Shown here: positions 6,528 to 11,999 of the stretch, piece by piece
Numbering within the stretch: position 1 is the stretch's first letter
Layout of the letters: each line of letters opens with the position of its first letter
Assembly (NCBI GenBank): GCA_030024065.1
Contig: JASEIE010000088.1
Location: 1 to 12,005 of the forward strand
DNA length: 12,005 bases
From: Thermodesulfobacteriota bacterium
GTDB lineage: Bacteria; Desulfobacterota; BSN033; UBA1163
Reading direction: 5' to 3'
Translations under genes and position numbers: made by a program
Notes under the pieces: model-generated
Told to the model about the DNA's origin: nothing
Seen by the model: only the letters and a program-made list of their open reading frames with translations
Database searches by the model: none

Positions 6528-6873
6528 ACGTAGTGGAAAATTAACACCTTTAATCGTCCCCCTCCTTTTTTCGAATTGCCTTGGCGATTGCCGAGGTGCA
6601 GACCCCTAACTTCTTCGCTATCTCCGCCATCGGAACCCCATACTCTCGACTCAAAATCCATGAACATGGTTCTCCAGAAAAGGCCAGGCCAGGATGCGGG
6701 TGCGGGTGACGAAGTCTTTCGGGTCCAGGGTATCCCGAAAGATCCGCGTGCCTTCGATTCCTCGAATCATCACATGATGCAAAATTCCAGGAGCGTCTAA
6801 TCGGGCTTGACGAGGCATGGCTCTTTTCCACCATAAAACCACTCAAATGTAAAGTGCATATTTTCCACTACGT
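6528..6873 (-). mobile_element. Remnant RAYT element framed by 14-bp inverted repeats
   Basis: ACGTAGTGGAAAAT at 6528-6541 and its exact complement ATTTTCCACTACGT at 6860-6873 bracket the internally deleted transposase at 6550-6818, giving a 346-bp unit. A short palindrome (CCCTTTC-CGCA-GAAAGGG, about 6890-6907) follows outside. I interpret the unit as a deleted, non-autonomous derivative of a REP-associated transposase element. Confidence 0.55.
6550..6818 (-). pseudogene. REP-associated tyrosine transposase, internally deleted
   Basis: From the ATG at 6818 the minus strand reads MPRQARLDAPGILHHVMIRG and then KDFVTRTRILAWPFLENHVHGF, the N-terminal part of a Y1/HUH transposase up to a HxH-like motif (HVH), where the frame stops. 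In another frame it continues as SREYGVPMAEIAKKLGVCTS and ends with a basic tail at 6550, the conserved helix-turn-helix-like C terminus of the same family. The central part with the catalytic tyrosine is gone and the two ends are joined out of frame. Intact relatives are around 230-330 residues. The product is not functional. This is a different subtype from the remnant at 384-485. Confidence 0.8.
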
Positions 6874-7065
6874 TCCTCTTCTATGTCCCCTTTCCGCAGA
6901 AAGGGAAGTCAACGTAGTCAACAACGTTCCGCACTCCATATGTTAAACGGACTCTGGAAATCGCCGTTGCCGGAGGGCATAACATAAGCATTGCGGAGAA
7001 ACTGTTTTGATCCCAAAAAAAATGGGGGGGTGGCAAGTTATCCGGGAGTTGCTTTTTCAGAAAAA
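6874..7065. other. Intergenic, no gene seen
   Basis: Contains the 7-bp hairpin CCCTTTC-CGCA-GAAAGGG at about 6890-6907, then unremarkable sequence with a run of eight A and seven G residues around 7014-7030. Nothing else is supported. Confidence 0.4.
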
Positions 7066-7104
7066 TTGTGCTACATTGACACCAAAAGTTTCATGTTGGC
7101 ACAA
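7066..7104 (+). promoter_or_regulatory. Possible promoter/operator of the Phd-PIN operon
   Basis: TTGTGCTACAT (7066-7076) and ATGTTGGCACAA (7093-7104) form an imperfect inverted repeat (11-12 bp with one bulge) about 25 bp upstream of the antitoxin gene. A consensus -35 hexamer, TTGACA, lies inside it at 7076-7081. No good -10 follows at 17 bp. Phd/VapB-type antitoxins usually repress their own operon through such palindromes, so autoregulation here is plausible. Confidence 0.4.
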
Positions 7105-7129
7105 ATCCATTAAAGAAGGAGAAAGGTAG

Positions 7130-7357
7130 ATGATGAAGCTTACGATTCGTGACGCCCGGCGTTCTTTATCACATCTGGATCGCTTGTTAGCGGCAGAAGG
7201 GGAAGTCACCATCACCCGCCGAGGAGAGGCGATTGCTCGGTTAATGCCCATGAATCGAAAGGTGGCCATACCTTCTCATAGCGATCTGCGAGAGAAGATG
7301 CCGCGCTTACGGAAGGGAAGTGAAATCCTAATCCGAAAAGATCGGGATGCGCGATGA
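7130..7357 (+). CDS. Phd/YefM-family antitoxin
   Basis: 75-residue protein of the prevent-host-death type. The N-terminal fold is diagnostic: MKLTIRDARRSLSHLDRLLA, then EVTITRRGEAIARLMPM (about residues 25-41), the strand-turn-strand that dimerises and binds operator DNA. The C-terminal half is charged and probably wraps the toxin. AAGGAG (7116-7121) lies 8 bases before the first of two adjacent ATG codons; either could be the start. The last codons overlap the toxin gene by four bases (ATGA), giving translational coupling. An inverted repeat upstream (7066-7104) may be its operator. Confidence 0.85.
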   Translation: MMKLTIRDARRSLSHLDRLLAAEGEVTITRRGEAIARLMPMNRKVAIPSHSDLREKMPRLRKGSEILIRKDRDAR

Positions 7358-7791
7358 AAGAAAACATTTATTTTGACACGAGCGCTCTGGCGAAATGGTA
7401 TCTCAACGAGCCAAGGTCAGAGGAGGTTGAAGAATATATCCAGTCCCACGGCCCCGTCGGGATCAGTGACCTAACTGTGGTGGAAATGCGCTCTCTTCTG
7501 TCTCGGCGCCGGAGGGAAAAATCGATAGACTTAAGTTTAGAGATGCGAATCTTTGCCGCTTTTCAAGAAGATATCCGCAAGAAATTCTTGATTTGCCATT
7601 CTTTGCCTGGTGGCTTCGCCTGGGGGGCTGTGAACTTAATATCTTCTCTATCTGAAATCCCCCTGCGGACATTGGATGCTTTACATCTCTTGGTTGCCAA
7701 AGAAAACGGAGCAGAATTCATCGCTACGGCTGATCGGATTATGGCCGCTGGGGCCAAGCTGCTGGGGTTTTCCGTGGTTCGATTTGATTGA
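7354..7791 (+). CDS. PIN-domain toxin (VapC-like RNase)
   Basis: 145-residue PIN-domain protein with all expected acidic residues: D8 (IYFDTSALAKWY), E44 (DLTVVEMRS), D108 (LRTLDALHL) and D127 (FIATADRIM). These coordinate metal for RNA cleavage in VapC-type toxins, which commonly cut tRNA or rRNA; the target here is unknown. Length and motif spacing are normal and the frame is intact. It overlaps the Phd-like antitoxin by ATGA, forming a complete type II toxin-antitoxin operon. The gene ends about 90 bp before the second copy of the 162-bp repeat. Confidence 0.9.
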   Translation: MKENIYFDTSALAKWYLNEPRSEEVEEYIQSHGPVGISDLTVVEMRSLLSRRRREKSIDLSLEMRIFAAFQEDIRKKFLICHSLPGGFAWGAVNLISSLSEIPLRTLDALHLLVAKENGAEFIATADRIMAAGAKLLGFSVVRFD

Positions 7792-7880
7792 CTCCGCTAT
7801 TCACCCAGCTCACCAGTACCGCATCCTCGATCGGACCCGCGTGGAAAAGGGGACGGTTAAGACCAATCACACTTGAGAAA

Positions 7881-8042
7881 GTGAAGAACATTTTTGGCTT
7901 CTGGGCGAAAGGGAGAGAAGTCGTAGAAGGCTTTGGAGGATATCAGCTTCGGGAGAGATCCGCTGGCTATGAGGCGTTTTTCGGGCCTCAAAAAGACGAT
8001 ATAGGCCTTGAAAATACCTATCGCTGGGACATTAACACCGTA
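7881..8042 (+). repeat. 162-bp dispersed repeat, copy B
   Basis: Plus-strand copy of the repeat at 1649-1810, about 93% identical without gaps. It is followed within 20 bp by TTGGCCCGACCCCATT (8059-8074), which ends at the point where the DUF5615 toxin on the minus strand breaks off. The upstream flank (AAAAGGGGACGGTTAA, about 7843-7858) resembles the ends of other dispersed repeats in the window. Confidence 0.8.
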
Positions 8043-8059
8043 TAATCAGGGACATACCT

Positions 8060-8074
8060 TGGCCCGACCCCATT
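8060..8074 (+). repeat. Dispersed motif TGGCCCGACCCCATT at a broken gene
   Basis: This 15-base sequence is identical to 6365-6379, and both copies are preceded by an ATAC-TGG-like stretch. Here its last bases coincide with the truncation point of the DUF5615 toxin fragment, which suggests that it marks the end of an inserted or recombined element. Confidence 0.5.
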
Positions 8075-8124
8075 CACGATTCCACAAATCTGGTACTGAC
8101 ACCCATATCAGCGAGAAACCGCAT
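8074..8124 (-). pseudogene. DUF5615 PIN-like toxin, N-terminal stump
   Basis: The minus-strand frame from the ATG at 8124 reads MRFLADMGVSTRFVES and stops. MRFLADMGVS is the standard start of DUF5615 PIN-like toxins, including the first active-site aspartate (D6). Intact members are about 110-120 residues, so roughly 100 residues are missing. GAGAGG lies 5 bases upstream, and the stump starts 9 bp after the DUF433 antitoxin stop, exactly where the toxin belongs. The remainder has been replaced by the dispersed repeat sequence. Confidence 0.75.
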
Positions 8125-8133
8125 GATTGCCTC

Positions 8134-8349
8134 TCACAGGCTGTAAACCTGTTCTTGGGTAAGCCATGCAGCATATTCTATTGCCTGCTGGATATCCTCC
8201 CTTTCCAGGTCCGGATACCCCTCCAAAATCTCTTCGAAACTGGCGCCATGGGCAATCTGACCTACAATAACGGAAACGGGAATCCGCATCCCTCGAATAC
8301 AGGCCCGGCCTCCCATAATGTCAGGATCAAAGGTTATTCTGTCGAACAT
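8134..8349 (-). CDS. DUF433 antitoxin, orphaned
   Basis: 71-residue DUF433 protein: FDRITFDPDIMGGRACIRG, then MRIPVSVIVGQIAHG, then ASFEEILEGYPDLEREDIQQ, the complete family core in a shorter form than the 111-residue member at 773-1108. I chose the ATG at 8349, which has GGGAGG 8 bases upstream. The GTG at 8358 overlaps that ribosome site and cannot use it. A sigma-70 promoter lies 30-58 bp upstream. The partner toxin is a stump (8074-8124), so the antitoxin now has no local toxin. It may be retained neutrally or may act on related toxins elsewhere, which is inference. Confidence 0.88.
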   Translation of the reverse strand: MFDRITFDPDIMGGRACIRGMRIPVSVIVGQIAHGASFEEILEGYPDLEREDIQQAIEYAAWLTQEQVYSL

Positions 8350-8378
8350 CTCATGCACCTCCCAATTTCTCTGATCAT

Positions 8379-8407
8379 ATTGTATATTGTCCTGTCCTGG
8401 GAATCAA
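8379..8407 (-). promoter_or_regulatory. Sigma-70 promoter of the orphan DUF433 gene
   Basis: On the minus strand, TTGATT (8407-8402) and TACAAT (8384-8379) are separated by exactly 17 bp. They match the -35 consensus at 4 of 6 positions and the -10 at 5 of 6. The predicted transcript starts near 8372, about 23 bases before the DUF433 start codon. Confidence 0.55.
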
Positions 8408-8460
8408 AGGGATCCCAATAAATCGGTCGCTGGGCGGTAGTCATTGGATTTTCTCCCGGC

Positions 8461-8580
8461 TTAACCCAGCCGCTGGTTCTTTACCAGTTCTCGCAAGACA
8501 CGGGCGGCGCGGACACGCTCCTTCACTTCGGCCAGAAGGACTGCGTAATCATCAGGAATCAGTTGGTTGGTCTTGCTCAT
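8461..8580 (-). pseudogene. DUF1016/YhcG-like nuclease, N-terminal remnant
   Basis: The minus-strand frame from the ATG at 8580 gives 39 residues: MSKTNQLIPDDYAVLLAEVK, then ERVRAAR, the usual start of DUF1016 (YhcG-like, PD-(D/E)XK) proteins of about 330-380 residues often found in type I restriction operons. After RAAR the sequence switches to VLRELVKNQRLG and a stop, which does not fit the family and may be the tail of another gene joined by deletion. The ATG overlaps the hsdM stop (ATGA), so this was the next gene of a restriction operon. Confidence 0.6.
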
Positions 8581-8903
8581 GCCCCCAGCTCCTCGAAGTT
8601 TTCCTGAATTTTCGCCGCCAGCTCCGCCGCCTCCTTGTTGAGGTCGGCCAGCTCGGTGTGGATGTCGCGTATGGTTTGCTCGAAATCGAAGCCCTCGTCT
8701 TCCTCCGGCGGGGCCACGCCGATTGAAGAAATTGGAATTGTCAATGCAACGTGTGCAACAACGCCCCAGCCCACCTTGGTTGGAGAATTTTGATCTACGC
8801 CATCCCCCTCTATTCGTCTACTTTTCCATCTGGAATCTCGGGGGAGAGAAATATTTAAGATGTTAAGCAACCCCTCTCCCTCAGGAATTCCGCATAATTC
8901 CAT
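8577..8903 (-). pseudogene. hsdM: Type I restriction methylase HsdM, C-terminal remnant
   Basis: The last 48 residues (8723-8577), IGVAPPEEDEGFDFEQTIRD onward to IQENFEELGA, match the conserved end of the HsdM N6-adenine methylase subunit. It consists of an acidic linker, a coiled coil and the terminal NFEELG motif. The upstream 60 codons of the open frame (8903-8724) do not resemble HsdM and I do not recognise them. No methylase motif (such as NPPF) is present. The remnant therefore consists only of the tail of a gene normally about 500 residues or longer. The four-base overlap with the DUF1016-like head preserves the old operon order hsdM then yhcG-like. Confidence 0.65.
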
Positions 8904-8933
8904 TCTTTAAGGCTTTAAGCAGCGTCCCCCAAA

Positions 8934-9164
8934 TCAATACAGGCCGGCAATCGAGTAATCTCCTACAGGCAGTTTTCCCCTTTCTATTGCAGCAAACCAC
9001 TTTTGGAAAGATTTGAAGGTATCTCCTTTTTGTTCCATGATATCGATGATGAGGGGTGGTTTGGGGAGAGTAATCTTGATCCCATGAGGGCGAAGAACCA
9101 TAGGCTTTGGTGGTGGCTTACGAATTATTTTAAACAAAAAATCCGGAAAAGAGTACAACTCCAA
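8934..9164 (-). pseudogene. ERCC4-type nuclease, truncated before the catalytic motif
   Basis: 76-codon frame. Residues about 22-75 (MVLRPHGIKITLPKPPLIID, then MEQKGDTFKSFQKWFAAIER, then LPVGDYSIAG) match the first half of bacterial ERCC4-domain nucleases, including the IDxxE-like element and the VGDYSI strand. The family continues with an ERKxxxD catalytic motif directly after SIAGLxDQ. Here the sequence stops as GLY. The sequence beyond the break (TTTGGGGGACGCTGCTTAAAG, here split as TTTGGGGGACG and CTGCTTAAAG) looks like a dispersed-repeat end. The annotated start is a TTG at 9164; an ATG at 9101 is the alternative, and neither has a good ribosome site. No nuclease activity is expected. 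Confidence 0.65.
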
Positions 9165-9316
9165 GCCTGAAATTCTTCAATCTCAATTCAAAAGACCAAG
9201 CCTCTGCCTTGGGCTGACAGATGACAATGCGTTGCTTTCCGAATTCGCTCCTAAATCTATTTCAATACTTTATTACAATTGCCTGACCCCAGACACCCCA
9301 GACACTGAAGCAGAGG
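9165..9316. other. Short intergenic with dispersed motif
   Basis: Contains GCCTGACCCCAG at 9281-9292, identical to 1630-1641, followed by a short direct repeat of CAGACACC-like units. No gene or terminator is seen. Confidence 0.35.
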
Positions 9317-10141
9317 TTATGTGCCGCTTCTGTTGCGCCGAAGATCACCCCACATGTTTTCTATCACTGCCCAACCAAAATCAGTTGCATGCATGCCAAA
9401 AACATCACCACCAGGAACAGCCCCGACGGCGTAATCGGTCCAGAGCAAACCCTTGTCGCGGAGTTCGCGGGTAGCTGCATCAAAACGGCTGAGTCCATTG
9501 GGTCCCTCGAAGTATGGTCCGATGTTCTGAGCGTGAAGTGAGTAGGCCTTGTTCTTACGCTGAAGACGGCCATACCAATTGAGCGCGAGTATCGCTTCAG
9601 GGCTTAGCTGGCGTGTGACCGACAAAATATGATGTTGAGCCTGTTCTTCGAACGCTATAGCGGCGGATATGAAGGCCGAGGCGATTTGGGCAACCGAATC
9701 GCCTGGATTATATGAGATCACATTGTTGTTCCGCAGATCAAAGTGAAGATCTGACAGAGGACCCTGGGTAATCAGTATGACTTGGCGATTGGGTTTAGCG
9801 CCAAGGGCGATGCCTGCTTCAAGGATGACTCCAGCGTTCTGGAATGTGAGATCGCCAAGAAAGAAATGGCTTTCAAGGATCTCACTGATGATTTGCTCGG
9901 TAATAACCACGGCACCTGCAGGAACATCAACACGCTCCGGAATGGCAAACGGACGACGGGCCTCCTTTCGTTCATTAGCCTCTCTTGTTGCTGCGCGGAT
10001 AACTCGTTCCAGAATTTCCCGTGAGCGATAGCTGAACCTCTCTTCAAACGGCATCGCCACGAACGTTGTGTATTCTGGGGCCGTAGTTTGTGTCGCCAAT
10101 GCCTTGGCCCACTCATCGCGATAGATTCTATAAGGATTCAT
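9317..10141 (-). CDS. TIR-like / nucleoside deoxyribosyltransferase-fold protein
   Basis: 274-residue soluble protein. Residues 27-33 (FVAMPFE) start a Rossmann/flavodoxin-like fold. They are followed by IISEILESHFFLGDLT (84-99), NAGVILEAGIALGAKP (102-117; E108 sits where the catalytic glutamate of NAD- or nucleoside-hydrolysing relatives lies), VILITQ (121-126) and FDLRNNNVISY (about 134-144). This pattern is shared by TIR-like and nucleoside 2-deoxyribosyltransferase-like proteins seen as effectors in anti-phage systems. The C-terminal third (about 165-274) includes FDAATRELRDKGLLW, which resembles a winged-helix. The ATG has AGGTGA just upstream, 3 bp after the stop of the preceding nuclease-like gene, so the two form an operon. 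NADase activity is inferred only from fold-level similarity. Confidence 0.6.
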   Translation of the reverse strand: MNPYRIYRDEWAKALATQTTAPEYTTFVAMPFEERFSYRSREILERVIRAATREANERKEARRPFAIPERVDVPAGAVVITEQIISEILESHFFLGDLTFQNAGVILEAGIALGAKPNRQVILITQGPLSDLHFDLRNNNVISYNPGDSVAQIASAFISAAIAFEEQAQHHILSVTRQLSPEAILALNWYGRLQRKNKAYSLHAQNIGPYFEGPNGLSRFDAATRELRDKGLLWTDYAVGAVPGGDVFGMHATDFGWAVIENMWGDLRRNRSGT

Positions 10142-10144
10142 ATC

Positions 10145-10744
10145 TCACCTATGCGCATAACGATTAAGATTAGAGCGCTTTCTTACGACATAAGACTCAG
10201 AGTATAGCCTGTCGGGTTTGTCGGTCCAGTAACAGAAGAGATAACGATCGCCGACCATGGTGCCGCGAAATTTACGTATCTGGTTCAGCATTCCCCTCAA
10301 AGTCGTGGCGGCGCGCTGTTTAGTCTTCTCCCAGAAAACCATCACGCGTAGATCGGCCCTTGCCATAACCAACTTGGAAAAGTCCCATAAGATGTCCTTG
10401 GAGTCCCACTCCGACTCCATTACAAGCGGCAAGCTAAGGCTGATGTCACCTTTTTCGTGAGCCCAAGTAAGATCGAACATCCACTCGCCATTGCGACCGA
10501 ACTTGCATTGAGCGGCGTACACCATATAACCGAGTCTCTCTCCAAGCACACCAACCTCGTTTTTTATGGCTCGGGTCCACTTTGCGCTTTTCCTCCCCAG
10601 GTCGAGGTATCGGTGGTGAACACGCCGTATGGCGGCTATGACACGGCACTCAGTAACGTTGAGGCGATTGTTCAGCATCGGAATCATGGTACAATATTCA
10701 CCAGCGTATCTATTGATTAAGCCTCTCTTCCAAGATTTAACCAT
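10145..10744 (-). CDS. PD-(D/E)XK-like nuclease, partner of the TIR-like gene
   Basis: 199-residue protein. The middle fits the restriction-endonuclease-like fold: E69 (GVLGERLGYMVYAA), D91 (EWMFDLTW), E110 and E112 (LPLVMESEW) and a following DILWDFSKLVMARADLRVMV helix-strand, with an ExE replacing the common ExK. Related unnamed proteins that carry a 'D...EvE...D..Kl' pattern are known, but I cannot name the family. A start at 10744 has GGAAGG directly abutting it, too close to be ideal; the ATG at 10687 is an alternative. The gene stops 3 bp before the TIR-like gene, which indicates one two-gene operon. A role in defence is inferred from the pairing and from surrounding restriction and toxin genes. 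Confidence 0.55.
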   Translation of the reverse strand: MVKSWKRGLINRYAGEYCTMIPMLNNRLNVTECRVIAAIRRVHHRYLDLGRKSAKWTRAIKNEVGVLGERLGYMVYAAQCKFGRNGEWMFDLTWAHEKGDISLSLPLVMESEWDSKDILWDFSKLVMARADLRVMVFWEKTKQRAATTLRGMLNQIRKFRGTMVGDRYLFCYWTDKPDRLYSESYVVRKRSNLNRYAHR

Positions 10745-10791
10745 CCTTCCTTTAGCACTTCGTCAAAACGATGCTCCAGTTTCGCATTGGT

Positions 10792-10880
10792 AAAAGGGGA
10801 CATTCTTTAGTAATTCAATTTGAATAATGTCGGAAAAGCATGAGAGTTAAAAATTCATACTTATAAGGATGTCCCATTTT
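10792..10880. repeat. MITE-like element with GGGACAT terminal inverted repeats
   Basis: AAAAGGGGACATTCTT (10792-10807) and the complement of AAGGATGTCCCATTTT (10865-10880) agree at 14 of 16 positions, giving an 89-bp unit with imperfect terminal inverted repeats. An internal palindrome ATTCAA-T-TTGAAT lies near 10814-10826. It contains no coding sequence. It sits between the nuclease-like operon and the PIN-like gene. A GGGGAC end of the same sort occurs near 7848. Confidence 0.55.
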
Positions 10881-10913
10881 ATTCCTCTTAATCAGGTTGA
10901 GACAGGAAGAATT

Positions 10914-11834
10914 TTAAATAAGTGCATCGTCGTCAATCTCTATTATTTTAAGAAAGCATCCTTTCCTTTTTGCAAGGTTCATCAACATTTCTATTTTCGA
11001 CTTTCCAATAGTGCCCCTCTTTACGGATAACGCTCCCCCAACAGGATCATCCTGATAATCTATAATTTCTGCACCAACTGATGCCGCAATATTGACAATG
11101 TGATCAAACACATCCCATGGATCTTCTAAAAATTGAACCTCATGTGCTTTCCTGGTCATATCTTCAAAGTCCTTAACTTCAGTAAGTACTTCTTCCTTTA
11201 CGTCAGCAACAAAGTAATCATTTGCAAATTTAATAAAGCTGCGCGTGGGATAAATATAAAAGTGAATATCTTTCACTTTTCTGAACTCTGCAACCAGCTC
11301 CGGCCTGGGGCAAATCGTTTTTCCAAGTTTCCCTATAAACCAATCTTCTTTAACATCTCCCGTCACTAAAATTATTGCAGTATCAACTTGCTTAGCTTTT
11401 TCTAATACCTGTTTCCAAAGAACAAGATCGCCATACTTTTCATCCCCCTTTTTATCCTTAACATCAAAGTAACCAGGCGGGATATTTTGTTCGTAACGGT
11501 TTTTCCCTTCTTCATATATTTCTGATAATTTATCTTGATTAAATGGTTCGCCGATCTTGCCGTTGAGTAATTCCGCCAACTTTTCTTTTATAGGATTTAT
11601 CGAAAGAAGCGAAGTGATTTTCCCCCTTTTTCCCTCCAGTACTTGTTTAAGATTTTCAAAGGAAGAAATTACCTCTTTATCTTTTTTAGGGGTGTACTTT
11701 TCCTTTAATTCATCAACCTTCTTGATAGTTTCGGAATATGATTTAGCTTCTTTTTCGATTACTGAATATAAATTTTTATGATACTCATACACGGCTTGAT
11801 ATGGTAACCAGATGCGGTCCTTAATTTTATACAT
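10914..11834 (-). CDS. PIN_8-like (PIN-like) RNase, 5' end eroded
   Basis: 306-residue frame resembling PIN-like domain proteins of the PIN_8 type. Near the N terminus is IKDRIWLPYQAVYEYHKN (4-21), then a long charged coiled-coil-like region (about 22-120), then KYGDLVLWKQVL (133-144) and IILVTGDVKEDWF (154-166), which supply acidic residues D136, D160 and D164. YIYPTRSFIKFA (193-204) is also typical. The C-terminal 60 residues form a separate small domain. Upstream of the ATG the frame continues as FRYSDDTANSLLSI, which is family sequence, but the preceding FDxNxLLN motif with the first catalytic aspartate is not intact and no ribosome site precedes the ATG. The gene is therefore probably inactive or truncated. 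It is clearly AT-richer than its neighbours. Confidence 0.7.
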   Translation of the reverse strand: MYKIKDRIWLPYQAVYEYHKNLYSVIEKEAKSYSETIKKVDELKEKYTPKKDKEVISSFENLKQVLEGKRGKITSLLSINPIKEKLAELLNGKIGEPFNQDKLSEIYEEGKNRYEQNIPPGYFDVKDKKGDEKYGDLVLWKQVLEKAKQVDTAIILVTGDVKEDWFIGKLGKTICPRPELVAEFRKVKDIHFYIYPTRSFIKFANDYFVADVKEEVLTEVKDFEDMTRKAHEVQFLEDPWDVFDHIVNIAASVGAEIIDYQDDPVGGALSVKRGTIGKSKIEMLMNLAKRKGCFLKIIEIDDDALI

Positions 11835-11933
11835 GATGGATAACAGAGAATTGGCAGTATCATCAGAATATCTAAAAAAGGAGGCGATTGACCCAAAAAA
11901 TGCAGTTAAACTTCAATAGTTCTTAAAAAAGAA

Positions 11934-11991
11934 TCTCCTTTCGTATTAGAATCAATAGGTTCAGCGGCCATCAACTCTAAACGAAAGGAGA
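11934..11991. repeat. 11-bp inverted repeat containing ribosome sites on both strands
   Basis: TCTCCTTTCGT (11934-11944) and ACGAAAGGAGA (11981-11991) are exact complements separated by 36 bp, and the similarity extends a few bases further with mismatches. Each arm contains AAAGGAG reading outward, one toward the eroded PIN-like gene (minus) and one toward a plus-strand start at 12000. It may be a divergent regulatory site or the arms of a hairpin. Confidence 0.55.
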
Positions 11992-11999
11992 ATAAAAAT

